Assembly: GCA_013397695.1 (NCBI GenBank)
Contig: VYZI01000128.1
Location: 1,631,725-1,695,724, forward strand
DNA length: 64,000 nt
From: Centropus unirufus
Taxonomy: Eukaryota > Chordata > Aves > Cuculiformes > Centropidae
Direction: 5' to 3'
Part shown: positions 39,101 through 51,437 of the stretch, piece after piece
Layout of the letters: each line of letters opens with the position of its first letter
Position numbering within the stretch: position 1 is the first letter of the stretch
The notes under the pieces: model-generated
The model's input: the letters and a program-made list of their open reading frames with translations, nothing else
The model's database searches: none
What the model was told of the DNA's origin: nothing
Position numbers and translations under genes: made by a program

Positions 39101-40696
39101 CTTGGATTAAAAACAAAAAACTCCACCCTTACTGAACGATTCTTTCATACCTTCCCATTGTAAGACAAATAAACAAAAATTTAAAAAAATCCTCTAGATC
39201 TTTACAATTAATTTAGTTTCATTCCTTTTTTTTTGTTATATTTATATATAATGTAGTAAATATTTAACATTGCAAACTTCTTGTATATGGTAGTTCAGCT
39301 TTTGCAATTACTAGATTTTTTTTGCTTCCTCTGAGAATAATTAAGGTTTCTGCAAGCATAAACTTAGTTGCAAGATGCCTGCTATGGAAACAGCAAGAAA
39401 CTAAAGGAAACCTCCCCATCATGTTGTGAAGTGTAACGAGCTGACACCATCCCCGAGAAAGGGTAATGCTGGTTGTCAAAGAAGCTGGGCCATAGCAAGC
39501 AGGTAAGGACTCAGCCTCATGATTCAGAATCATCTCCCAGCAAGGCCCCAAGAATTGTTTAAGACTCCCGCCTACCAAAGGGTTTTGTAAAGGAGTCCAA
39601 CTTCTATTGTAACCAATGAGATGTAGTGAACATAGTTGTAAAGAAAATGTTCCTAGTGGGTCAGTGTTCAGTAGTCATTGTAGGAATAGATGGATTATAG
39701 TAGGTAAAATAACTTTCTCTTTGGCAGTTTTACAATTTTTGAAGCTGTATGCCCGAATATACACTAGTTGCATGAAGAAGGAAGAAAACACAGGTTTGCT
39801 TAGAAGGCAGTGTTATGACTCCAACCATGAGATAGATGGTTTGAGATGAGAATTCATTCTTAGGTAAATGGTAAGTGCTGACAGCAATATTTTTTTTCTA
39901 GTGCTAATATCCATATACCCTTTTTTCAAAGAAAAATAATTACATGAAAGGGAAATATTTGTCAGAAATATATCTTTCTGGAGTAAAACGAAAGACAGCA
40001 AAAAAAAAAACCTAAAGCACACACAAATGATCCTTCTGAGACATTTAATGCTTACTAGCAACAGAATTCTCTTTTAAGAAAATAAGTATGTATAATTATT
40101 AACCCCACTCTAAGACATAACCCACACTCAGAAATTACTGGCAATGGATCTTTTATAACATCGCACTAATATAGATCTCTGGTAACAGCCTTACACAGGC
40201 TGTCACTGCTATTCTCTGCTGTGGGAGGGAGACAAGTATGTGAGGCAGCACAGACTGGCAGAGCAGGCACTACACACTACGCTTGCCAGGGTGCCTGAAG
40301 TATAGAGCAAAACTGTGCCATTCAGCCAAATATGGAGCCTGGGGAAGTCTAGCAGTGATAAATAGTGACACCTAAGGGAAGGAGGGAACATTTCTCCAGG
40401 GCAACAAATACTCCCGCAACCGAGGGAAAAAACGGCTATCAAAGTCATCTCAGAATTGTCTGTACAATTCCCAGGAAAACAGTTTTAAAGGGAGAAGTTT
40501 TCTATCCCATTTTATGCCCAAAATGGGAAAACTGGCAGGAAAAAAAAAAAACCTCCAGGCATTAGAAAGGCCTTTAATTATCCACAAGGTCAAAGCAGCT
40601 GCTTCGACTATCACATAGGGGAACCACCTCCACCTTTATCCTATGTGTAGAGTTTAAAATAGCACAGCTATCCATGAAAATTTCCACAGCCAGAAC
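33178..40696. other. Non-coding stretch, no gene recognised
   Basis: Long AT-rich tract with poly-T at 36541-36553 and a TA run near 38570-38584. Open frames reach 117 codons at 38534-38887 but show no motif. The minus-strand frame at 39264-39578 lies in a slightly more GC-rich piece that might be an old repeat; I could not name it. Confidence 0.5.
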
Positions 40697-40800
40697 ATGG
40701 AATGGAATGGAATGGAATGGAATGGAATGGAATGGAATGGAATGGAATGGAATGGAATAGAATGGAATAGAATGGAATAGAATAGAATAGAATAGAATAT
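40697..40800 (+). repeat. (AATGG)n / (AATAG)n pentanucleotide microsatellite
   Basis: In 5-base phase there are 11 perfect AATGG units from 40701 to 40755, preceded by a partial unit at 40697. They are followed by AATAG, AATGG, AATAG, AATGG and then four AATAG units, ending in AATAT. The variant units are all on the right side. A simple tandem repeat without coding meaning; its length is likely to vary between individuals. Confidence 0.98.
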
Positions 40801-42798
40801 TATGATTTATACCGTATCAATTCCACAGCAAAACAATCTCCTTCAAAAGGTCAACTAGATTTCTCCTCTCTGCAAAGTAGTAGAGGAATCAATAGAGGAA
40901 TTTTTTTCCTCCTCTGGAATAAGATGTTTGTAGCTTCAGATAGCACAGAAACCACAGAGCATGGACATCCTCCCCACAACGCAGGTGCTTGCAGGGAACA
41001 GGTATATTTTCTGCTCTGCTGTTCTAGGGCTCTCAGGATTGTGATTCTCACTGATTTTCTGCTCCCTAGCTCTGAGTAGCAGGAGATTCCCCTTTTTATC
41101 CCAAAACATGTGACACATTTGTCTTTAAGCAACTAAAATGCTTAAAGACGCTGTCACTTGAAACAGAAAACTCTACTGGTAAAGGAATTGTGCAGATTTA
41201 CTAGAGGGTAGGAGACAAAAATGCCCCTTTCTTGCTTTATTTCATTAACACCTCTGACTCTAATTTTAGCTTGAGCAATTTCTGGATGAAATAAGATACT
41301 TCAACGGAGAATAAGACCCCAGTGAAGACAGCAGAATTTAAATTTAAGTCAGAACCTCACCATTCTGACGTGCCTTTGGTATCTTACTGTGTCATGTTCT
41401 TGTTTGTCCATGGCCCACAATATAGCATCTGTGTGTTTCTCTCTCTTAATGTCACCAAATGCTGGTTTACACAGAAGGGCTTGCTTAGGTTCGAGCAACT
41501 TATATACCGTACAAACAAAAATTAGCAGCTTACAAAAATCTCTCTGCAGTCTTCAATAGCTGAGAACATAAAAATAGTCTGTTTATTCTCTCCAGTACTG
41601 GTATAATAGTGGATGCTTAGGGAAGAGCACATAAGAACAGGGCAAACACGCCATGATGTACCTCAGTACTCCTCCAGCTTCCACTGGTCAGTGACTTGGG
41701 GAATTAATTGCGTCAGCAAGAAGTTTGTCATTGTGTTTAATAAACTTAGATGATTTTTTTTTCCTGACTTTGAATTGGAGCAAACCTTTTGGCATGCACA
41801 GCATCCTTCAGCAGCAAACTCCATGGTCAAGATACACTGTTTGAACATATTTTTGATTGGTTGGTTTGGTTTTAACCTCCTGATAGTTCCTTTTGATGCT
41901 TTTTTTTTTTCACAGACCAGAAAACCAATGATCACTTGGACCCTCTCTGTTCTTTCAATGTCACACATAATTTAATAGATCTTATTTTATTCCCCATCAG
42001 CAGACTTTCACAGACTGTAGAGTCCTGAGGACTGTAGTGGCTTCTCATGTGCAAGTCATTCTGTAACTGAAGTCTTCTCTGTTTTTCTTTCTGTTATCAA
42101 CTTCTGAGATCAGGGAACATATGGCATTCATTTTTTTCTCTATTGCATCTTTATCATTCCTAACACCTCTCTGCCTTTGTTCAGTTTTTTTTTGTAATCA
42201 CTACAGAGCACTACGCTTACATTTTCATAAAAATACTCATAACTAAAGTGTTTCATTCCTGACCAGTAACAGCTAATTCAGAACTCTTCATCACATTATA
42301 AAGCTAAGAGCCATTTCTATGATTTTCAGGGGATTTCTGAAGGCCTTCTAAAATAACCATCAATTAGATCACCTTTCCCCCGCACACAAGAGTGAATTCT
42401 TCTGGGAACTACAGCACAGTTGGGAAATATGACTGTCCCCTGCAGAAGCTACACTGCCTCTTCCCGAATACTTTATAATTGTCTACAACTTCACTACACT
42501 GTATTGACATAAGACTCACCAGTCAGGATTTTCCCACATCTTGTCCAAAATCCTTTTAAAACCTAGTAACTCATTTGTCACCTTCTCTGGTAGGGAGGTA
42601 TTTCCAAGTGACAAGTTTCTATAAGACAAGTAATGGTTCAGCACCCCCTAAATGACAACCTCCAGCTGTTCACTCACTCTCATCTGTACTTCCCACGTCA
42701 CCTTTTTCAGAATGCCACCCTAACCCTTTTTTCCCATTCTCTAAGGAATACATAGAACCTACATTAGCAACAATTCCTTATTACAACTTTTAATTTAA
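40801..42798. other. Non-coding stretch, no gene recognised
   Basis: AT-rich sequence with no credible exon. Open frames on both strands overlap each other (for example 41663-41968 minus and 41775-41975 plus), as expected by chance. Confidence 0.5.
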
Positions 42799-42854
42799 NN
42801 NNNNNNNNNNNNNNNNNNNNNNNNNNNNNNNNNNNNNNNNNNNNNNNNNNNNNN
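42799..42854. other. Assembly gap (56 Ns)
   Basis: A run of 56 Ns between taatttaa on the left and tttaagtttg on the right, both AT-rich. Confidence 0.98.
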
Positions 42855-45800
42855 TTTAAGTTTGTTTTTTTTATTTCTTCTCACTCCTGCACAAAGAAAG
42901 CCACCTCCTTACTGAAAAGACTGGGCTGACCAGAGTTCCTATCTGGTGCACAGTAAGTGCATTATAAACAGAAATGCCTTTTCAATGTATGCTCAAATCT
43001 TGACCTCAACTAAAGGGTGGTGCTGAACACCAAACATCGGCAGTGCTAAACCTCATATAAACAGTGAAGGACATCCACCTGCAGGGAAATCTGCATGCAA
43101 ACAACTCGGTAATTATATAAACATGACACATGGGCCAGCTGTAAAGTGCAGCTCTCTCCTGATTTTAATTGTTTTTTAGGTTCTGTTGAGAAAATCTAAG
43201 GGTGGGGAACAGAACAAACATTTAGTGATGCTTTGGCATCAGCTTCTCTGTTCTGTCCACTTGAAACCCCATCTCGTTTAGGTAATCTTCATTATTGAAA
43301 CAAAAAATAACACAAGAAAATTGGTATAGGAGGTGATTCCCATTGAAGTTTCCCTATTGACATTCTGTTACAGCAAACTTAGAACTCAGCACAATGGAAA
43401 TGTGCCAGAGGTAAACTGAATTTACATGTTCTTAAACACAACGCAGCAGTTTTTAAAGAAATAGAGACATAAGATCCTGTGTATCCTACTAAAATGGCAA
43501 ATTTGGTATTTCTTATAAAGAAATGAAGGTCATATCCATGTGGTTCATTGAATTATTATGCATGTTTTAACCCCTTATGCAAATAACCCAACTCTTCTGT
43601 GCCTTGTTCTAACAGTCTGACAAACACAGCTTCCCAGTCAAGTGTTTTCAACGTCACTCTTTGCAGGCTTCCTCCCAAATCTAGTTCTCCAATGGATATA
43701 ACTGATGCAACCCAATATGAGACCACTAACAGGTCAAGATTTAACAGTATTCTGAAGAAAGAAAATGAAAATTGCACTACGTCAGAAAGATGGAAAGTTT
43801 CCCTTCAACCAGTGTAAGAAAACCATTTCCTTCCTTATCATAAGCATCTTATTCACAAACTACCTTTTTACTTTGGTTTTCAAGTAGCTGGACCCCAAAA
43901 CTGTGTTGTCTGCTGCGTGCAGCGACTTTGTTCAAAGATATTTAGAGATTCAGTAAAATCACATTATTGAAGAAGTCTGATTTTGTGTGGTGAAGTTAAA
44001 ACCAATTTGAGAAGCATATTTAGCATTACGTCTTCTCTTCTACTTGCAGATCAAAGATAACAGGGAAGAAGATCAATTTACAGAATACATATTAGTAACT
44101 GGATTAATTTAAAGTACTGAGGACACTTTAAATTATAAAGTCTGTTCACACAGATTCAAAAACAGTTTTACTAACTCAGGCTATTTATATACAAAGATAT
44201 TTCCCGTAGGGATTTTAATGGATAATTGTATAAAGTATTAAAGAAAATTGTATCTGAGTTGTAAACAACATAAAGTCTGCTCTTATCAATCACATGAGAA
44301 CTAAAATAACTAAAAAACACATTGCTTCCATCTTTATTCAACTCGATTGAATCTTTGTACAGGGCAAAACCTCAACATTTGATATATTTTTATGGTTCCT
44401 GGATGACAATGAAGTAAAGCCATCACAAGGCACTCCATAAAGCAGAGTATTCACACTTTTTGGTATTAGATTCAGTGCCTAATTTAGAAGTTTAGGATTT
44501 CACAGGTATCCACCTAACTTGGATGCCCAGTTATATAATCCTATTTCATTCTATACTTCAGCCACCACCTCCCACCCCCTTTCCGCCCCACTCATCACCA
44601 CACAATGGTGTGAGAAGACAGCAACACAAGCCTTTGCAGAATTAAGTCATTTTTCAGGTATTGTGACCTTTTCTGTAGAAGTGCTAGGAATAGAATTTGA
44701 AACTGTTTAGAAAAGACCCCCTAAGGTAAAATCTCTCATACTCCAATCTCTCACCTTCCCTTATCCTCTGACAACAGCTGAAAGATGTAGTGGAGACTTG
44801 TGAATCTCCAGGAGGTAACACTCAAGCAAAGCCCCTTTCCTGGGATATTTGCTTACAAACTTTCTCCTTTTGCCTGCAAATATCCAGACACCATAAACAA
44901 GTAAACTGACTGTCTACAGGGCAGAGGTGCTAAAACACATCCCTTTAAAACAGCAAATTGGTGCTGACAGTGTCCCATTTAATTTGAAATTTTGTGAAAT
45001 GAAACAGAAGGAAGCTTATGCTTAAACACGTTCATTTGACTAGTATATAAAGATGCTAATTTTTCATCTCTTCTGCTAATTTTATAGAATTTATTTCGAT
45101 CTACAAACATGCTAACAATTATTATTTGGGGGTGAGGAAACAAAAGAAAATTTATCAGCCTTTTCAGGATGCTGTTTGACATCACAGACTTCCCTAAACT
45201 CTAAAGCCAAGACCTTTTCCACTGAGCACAATCCTCTCAGAAAGCAAAAAGGACGACAGATGTCAAAACGAATCCGGTAGAGTGGTTCACAAGGTAATCC
45301 AAGTACCCAACCAGGGCAAGCCCCAGTGTTATGTAGATCTTTCTTTGATTCTTGTTATTCTCTGTACTGCAACAAACTGCTCTACTAATAATGCTCGTTC
45401 TGTAATTCATTCCCAGTTTTCCCGAGTTTTTGACTCATTGGGATAGTTTCTCTATCCATAACCCTGGAGTTCGCAATGGTTTAGTGCCTCCCCACCAAGT
45501 TTTATATAACCCTGTCAATAGGCACTGACATGACAAAAGTAAAACTGTGATATGTAATCATGATCACACCTCTCCGATCACCACACAGTCCTGACTTGTC
45601 CTACCTGAGCAACGACTGACGCAACACTAATGCCTCATTTGCTCCGTTGGAAAATTACCTTGAACAGCATGAGCAAACTGAGATCATCAAGCCAGTCCCT
45701 ACAATTTTCCTGTGGCTAAGGAATTTTAAAATCCCTGCTTGCCTGACCGTAGTACTACTACTTGCCGGTAGCAAACACATGAGGAAAATGAAGAAGAGGA

Positions 45801-48800
45801 AGGAGAGAAAAATGAGGAAGGAGAGAGGAAGGAAAATATGGGAGAAATTGAATATAAGATGCCAGAGGCAGATTCAGTGGGGTTCAGTTGATAGAGACTT
45901 GGCAGTAGGCATCTGATGATAAACAATCGTTAATTCAGTAGAAGTCAACCCACAGCTCCTGTTAGGCTTTAGGATCAGCTGGGGACACGTTCCCTGCTCC
46001 AATAGTTAGCCCAGCATAGACAATTCATCCAAAAGAAAAACTACTTCCACCCCATAAGCAGGGAGTCTTAGTCTGAAGAGCTCCTATTAAACCCCAGGTG
46101 GAGTGTAAACAGCTCTCCTAAATCACAGAACGCGTGAAAGGATTGCAATAGGTTCTTGACCTTTTGTCCTCCCCTGGGGTGAACACTTACAGAAGAGTAG
46201 GTGTCCATCTGCCTCGTTAGCACCCTCTGTGTTTCAGTAGCGTAAAATATTAAAGCTATTTGGTATCGGGCAGTGTAAAGCTCACTTAGTTCAACACCTG
46301 GTACAAAAAGCAGCAAGCTTTTATTGCAAATGGCAAACACACTGGAATGCATTTCCAAGAAAAAAAACAATACAGACCCATAATTAATAGAGTCGCCATG
46401 CCACAACTAGACAGGCGATTGCTAGTATCGTTCTGTTTCATTAGTTTTAAATACAAAACAGTGACATTAGTAACCTTCAGTCAGACTGACTAGAGTAGCC
46501 AATCATTTGGAATTATTGACTCCCATTGACTTGTCAAAAAATTGTCTTTTTCTTCTTTAAGTTTGATAAAAATTAAATGGAATGTTTTGTGAACTCTCCC
46601 TTGCAAACAGGGATATTATCAGCTATATTAAAAAAAAATCTGGAAAAGAACACAAGGAACAGGAAGCAATCAGGGACTAATCATGAATCTAAGACTAAAA
46701 CAAAATTGAGTAATGGAGGCAACAGAATACAATTATATAGAGTCTGTTACTGCAGCAAAGAGAAGGGCAGCCAAATGCAGAATGAATTAATGCAGTCAAA
46801 CCAGTTAAGAGAAAATTGGATGGGTTATAACAAATCATGAAAAGAATAAAAGTGGAGACAATGAAGGACTTCTAATAAATGAGGAGCCCTCTGAAATTAA
46901 TGAGCCATATCAAATGGCTGAGATATTGCCCTGCTTTATAAAAACGTGTCTTCTATGAGGCAAGTTGAGAACAGTACTGGCAAGTCACCACGTGGCAGAG
47001 AAATGAAATGCATTGTTTTGACTGTAGATAGGAAAGGACTTTTAAACATGACCATATGTACCTAAAAAACTTCTGAAATCTGGAGAGAAGTATTTCTTTT
47101 TTATGAGATGTATGCCTTGAGAGATACCAAGGTATAGAAGAAAAAAGGCAAATATGGGACCATTTTAACCAAGATAAAAAAATTCTTGTGGTTATTGTCA
47201 GTAAATTGAGCTGCAATTACTGGCCAAATAATGGAACGAAACCATTTCCTGGGCAGTAGGTGATCTGTGATCTAGAAACTTCATAGTCTATAAATTGTAC
47301 CCTATCGTAATTCTAAACATTATTTAAGAAAAAAAAAAGCTGCAACAGGAAATGGAATTTCTGAAAATTATTTCTTATTTTGTTACATTGCCAGAAAACA
47401 AAAATCCAGATGAGAAAAAGAAAAGGAGTAATGGTCACATTCATCAGAGATTTGCCTGAACTGTTTCACCTTTTGAAAATCAAGTGATGGAAAGCAAATA
47501 GAGAATATCAGTAATACTTCAGTTTATTGAGCTGAGGAGGTCTATCAGATGGGAAAGAGGGTATGCAAGTATTATAACTGCACTTAAATATTTGCATAAT
47601 ATTTATTTGGCCTAAGCCAAACTTATTCCTAAGAAATGTGACTTATTCTACAGGTCTTGCCATTAATGAGTTGGCAGGGAAGTAAAGCAGCATAACAATT
47701 AAAATTACTAGATGAAAATAAATTAGGAAATATTGTAAATACCAGAAAGAAAGAAATAGCAGAGCAGAAGACAGATAGCTCAGGGGCTGAAGGGGAAAAA
47801 AAAATAAAAGACAAAAATAAATAAATGGAAATATAAACTATCTTTCAGAACTCTAATTTGTCATGACCAAATTATGGCCAAATTGTTAGAAAACTAAAAA
47901 GGTGAGCAGCAAATATTAAAGGTGGTACCTCATCAAACCTCCTGCCACCCTTTGTCCTGACTCTATTCAAAACCCCTCACATCTGCCACAACCCCTGCAT
48001 TTCATCCCTGCCCCGTTATTCTGTGCCAGTTATCGTGCCTGCCCTGGCTTCGCTCTTCCAATCTGTTCCAGAAGGGTGAAATCTGAGTTCAAACCAGGAA
48101 GAGAATATAATGACATTTCTCTCTTCTTGTCATTGGCTGCCACAATGATCTTAGTCAAATTACATTCTATTTCCTCATCTTCACAACAGGACTGAGGGCT
48201 AGCAGAACAAGAAGGGCTTTCCAATAGCGTCTCGAGAATTAATTGCTGCAGGTAGAAAACTTGCACCTTGTGTTATCAGTACTAGAGAAACCCAGAGAAC
48301 TGCAGTCTTTTGCCCAGTCAGTACGTGCAACTCTTCCTTTCAGAGTGGCGATTCTTGTTTGGGTTGAGCTGCCTCTTCAACCATCATCACTAACATGCAC
48401 TATTCAATATATCGCATGTTGAATATTTTAAATGTACTACATTTATTCATCAGGGTTCAGAGAGAAGAGTAAAATCAGCACAGTTAGAATATGACCTTTT
48501 TTTTTCAGTTCAAATAAATAATGTCATGAGGTCGCATGTCTGCTCTCCCCGATGTGAATACTTTCATGAAGTGAACAGAAATAGAAGCTTTCAGAAGTCT
48601 GCATTTACAAACACTGCATCTCCCCTAAGTGGCTAAACTGCAAAAAGGGTAGTTCAACCTCTGAATGCTGGAAAAGGTAAATTTGACCTATTTACTCCAT
48701 GAATAGGATATTAGCAACCCTCACTGATACTGATGGGAAATGTAAGATTTATTTTTTACTTCCTTCACATCTTCAAGAACAGGAGAAAAAATTCATTTTC

Positions 48801-48856
48801 CCCTAGCACTGAAGCGAACCACTCATGTCTAGAGCTTTAATTTCACCCAGAGAGAT
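42855..48856. other. Non-coding stretch, no gene recognised
   Basis: No exon recognised. A segment near 43325-43375 (cccattgaagtttccc then ctattgacattctg) resembles the same type of old amniote repeat noted at 6855-6975. A purine-rich tract lies at 45778-45848; its plus-strand frame reads as a lysine/arginine string and is a composition artefact. Confidence 0.5.
45778..45848 (+). repeat. Purine-rich low-complexity tract
   Basis: About 70 bases are almost entirely A and G on the plus strand (gga, gaa and aga units with a few T interruptions). Such tracts are common in vertebrate introns and intergenic DNA and may form triplex structures. Confidence 0.75.
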
Positions 48857-48985
48857 CAAAATACTTTACAGGTATTTATGCAAGAATTATCTCTGCTTCA
48901 CAGATGGAGTATGTGAAACAGATTCTAGCGACTTGTTTAGCAGCTTCACATCAAAGGGATATCAGAACTCTAATTCTGGCTGTGT
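48857..48985 (-). mobile_element. MIR/L2-type ancient repeat remnant
   Basis: Read in plus-strand order, the segment has atactttacaggtattt, then aattatctctgcttcaca, gatgga, gtgaaacaga, gacttg, ttcacatcaaa and cagaactctaattctggct. These follow the antisense MIR consensus order: tttaca, attattatccc, ttttacagatgagg, aaactgaggcaca, gacttgccc, aaggtcacac, cagagccaggattcgaacccagg. Similarity is low, as expected for a very old element, but the order is right over some 130 bases. It is followed directly by a CR1 tail. Confidence 0.5.
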
Positions 48986-49032
48986 AATTCTCTGCTGTGT
49001 GATCTTGACAAAGTTGGATCTAACTTTGAAGC

Positions 49033-49110
49033 TGGTCCTAATTTGAATGAGAGGTTGAACAAAATGACCTCCAGACAACTCTTCCAATCTAGGGGTATTG
49101 TATGATTCTT
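49033..49110 (+). mobile_element. CR1 LINE 3' tail
   Basis: The run ggtcctaatttgaatgag, then aggttgaac, aaaatgacctccaga, then cttccaatct and tatgattctt, follows the CR1 3' UTR end (gggttggactagatgacctccagaggtcccttccaacc, ending in ATTCTATGATTCT repeats). Only the last 80 bases or so are present, the usual outcome of 5' truncation. Confidence 0.75.
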
Positions 49111-50875
49111 ATTTGCTCTGTATCTTTCAGCTTTCCAGCCTGAACACACAAATCACTGCGCCGATTTCAAACCCCGGATACAACATATTGCTAAGCTCTG
49201 TGCAAAGTCAGTGCTTAATAAAGAACCTAGGAGGACAGAGAATTTCAAAGAGGAAAATCTGGTCCTCAACATTTGGACATCGTAGTATCTGCAGAATGAA
49301 AATTGCATATCATTACATGTTTGAAAATAAGTGCTAGGTCAGACCACATCATTTTCCCCTACAGCACAGAACACCCAGATCTTCTCACTTAGAAGAAATC
49401 GCCCCTCCGCTACACTAAGTGTGAACAGGGGCATCTTATTTGTAAAGAACAAGATATGCAGTGCAATAAAGATCCCAAACCTGGATTTAAAATATCAATG
49501 TCATGAAAAAATTCTTAATTTCTCCACTAGCATTGGAAGGCAGAGATATCTCCTGAGCTGCAGTTTCTTTGGATGTCCATCAGCGTGCTGTCATAAAATG
49601 GTTTGTTTTCTCTTCTCTAGGACAAAAACTTGAAAGCATAGAAAATATTAGTTGAGAAGTAGGCTAGAACAGCTATATTTTAAAGCGAAGAGGCAGATGA
49701 CTTTGTAGTAGGTAGCTTGAGTGAAGGAGATGGAAAAAGAAAAGCTGAATATCTTGTTAGGCAACCAGCAGCACTATAAAATTTAAAAACAAAATTACTT
49801 TTAATTCAACTGATATTTCACAGATCCGTACACACAGTGGCTGATACCAGTGCCTTATTGAAATCACATTGCTCTGAGTAAGGTTTTTTTTACTCCAGCT
49901 CTGTAAAATCTCTGATGAGTTGGCTTGTAAGCCTTGATTTTTGTTGATGTAGCTGTGTTTTCATAATTATCTCATTTGCCTTTTAGCAAGGACAACACAT
50001 CTTCTGATTTGTCTAATGCCAGGGTTTGTGCTGACCATGCTGTAGAATCAACTTTTTTGTTTCATTGCTGCTTCCTCTGCAACATTTGCAAGAGATTCTT
50101 AAATCCTGGCAACTACAACGTTTTTAATCTGTTTTAATTATTTTAATTCTAAACTTCTACAAAATGCATTTATAGAAATTTTGATGTAAATTGCCACTTT
50201 TGTATGCTAACTACAGTACCACTACCTATGAACCAGATAATGATTTCTTTAATTCATTTGGGTCTTTGCTTTTTAACCTTCTGTCTCAGTGCTGCTCGTT
50301 TGTTCCATATTTATCTTCTCTTAGAGGTTGAACTATTTAACCACAAAACTAAACCACAAAACCCACTTTTTGTGAGAGAAAAAAAAAAGTTTTTCATCTA
50401 TGGATTGCTTCCCCATTTACAGCTAAAAATCAATTACAGATCATCATGTCTTTTAACAAATGAGATTTTTTTTAACTTGGGTGCACTTGATTAAACAGTT
50501 GCTGGCACCTAGAGTCCTCCCCTTCTGTGAAAAGTTCTGGTTGATTAATTCACCAGCAAATAGCACAGCTCGTACCTTTAGGCAGCGAACTGAGGGAACT
50601 GAAGAGCTGGTAGGAAAAGTAACCTGCTTCAGAAACCAAGGCAGATGGGGAAGCAGCAGCTTAAAGCATCGGAGATAAAACTGATGTACCTGCCTCAGAG
50701 CATCTGCATGTTTTTAAAACATACACAAAAAGCTCTTTTTTCCTTTGGGAAGAGGAACAAGGCACAAAGGGGTGTTTCTCCAGCAACATACCTCTGGCTC
50801 TTTTTCAGAAGGACCTGCCTGGTGCCACTGCCTCTACAGTCTTATTTGAGAGAAACTATTAAAATTCTTCGTGCA
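49111..50875. other. Non-coding stretch, no gene recognised
   Basis: No exon recognised. A piece near 49820-49890 may belong to the old amniote repeat type seen at 6855-6975 (cagatccgtacacac then ttattgaaatcac), but the match is weak. Confidence 0.45.
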
Positions 50876-50948
50876 ATTTTTTAAAATTTTTTTCAAAATT
50901 TTTAAAAATTTTTAGATTTTTTTAACTATTTTTAATATTTTTTTTAAA
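50876..50948. repeat. A/T low-complexity tract
   Basis: Runs of A and T blocks (attttttaaaattttttt and similar) with almost no G or C. It ends at a perfect inverted repeat. Confidence 0.9.
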
Positions 50949-50973
50949 GAGGGTAAATAAATTATTTACCCTC
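50949..50973. repeat. Perfect 12-bp inverted repeat, one-base centre
   Basis: GAGGGTAAATAA, a single A, then TTATTTACCCTC. The arms are exactly complementary over 12 bases. It could extrude as a cruciform or be a symmetric protein-binding site; no known site is recognised. Confidence 0.95.
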
Positions 50974-51411
50974 TGCTTTCCATCAGAGAAAAGGCAGCCC
51001 AAGGAGCAATATCCTGTAAGGGGGAGTCTATATGTTTGCTAGCTTCAGCTGTTATAGAAAAGCTTGGACTTTTTTTCATTTTAACTGGATTTTAGAGGTG
51101 CTTTTTTACCCTTTCAAAAATAGCTTTAGGTTCTTTAATTCTTAGAGTTTTTCCACATGGATAAATTGGATAAATTCAAGTATTGGAGAAACAAGTTGTC
51201 CGTAGAAGCCAGGAATTCTCTCTGAGAGCACCTTTCCCTGAACTATTTGCTCTGTAAAGGCTGAGCAGAAGGACTGGACACAGGACATACCCAGAACATC
51301 AGCTGCAGACCTTCCATACTGGGCTGAGCTCAGAGACCAGATGGGGCTGAGCTGCAAGATTTCTCTTCAAGAACTGTGACCAAAATTGAATGCAGTGATA
51401 AATGCTTGAAT
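50974..51411. other. Non-coding stretch, no gene recognised
   Basis: Unremarkable sequence between the inverted repeat and a G-rich motif. Minus-strand open frames here are short and unrecognised. Confidence 0.45.
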
Positions 51412-51437
51412 GGGGGGGTTTTGAGGGGTGGGAAGGG
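51412..51437 (+). other. G-quadruplex motif
   Basis: Four G-runs of 7, 4, 3 and 3 are separated by loops of 6 (ttttga), 1 (t) and 2 (aa) bases, satisfying the classic G3+ N1-7 rule. It is followed by a G/T-rich tract to about 51490. A sequence-level prediction only. Confidence 0.8.

Noticed and set aside
39264..39578. Possible LTR or retroviral piece in a slightly GC-richer stretch
   Set aside because: No TG...CA ends, primer-binding site, polypurine tract or viral motif could be seen.
45778..45916. Lysine/arginine-rich open frame resembling a nuclear basic region
   Set aside because: It is the translation of a purine-rich low-complexity tract.
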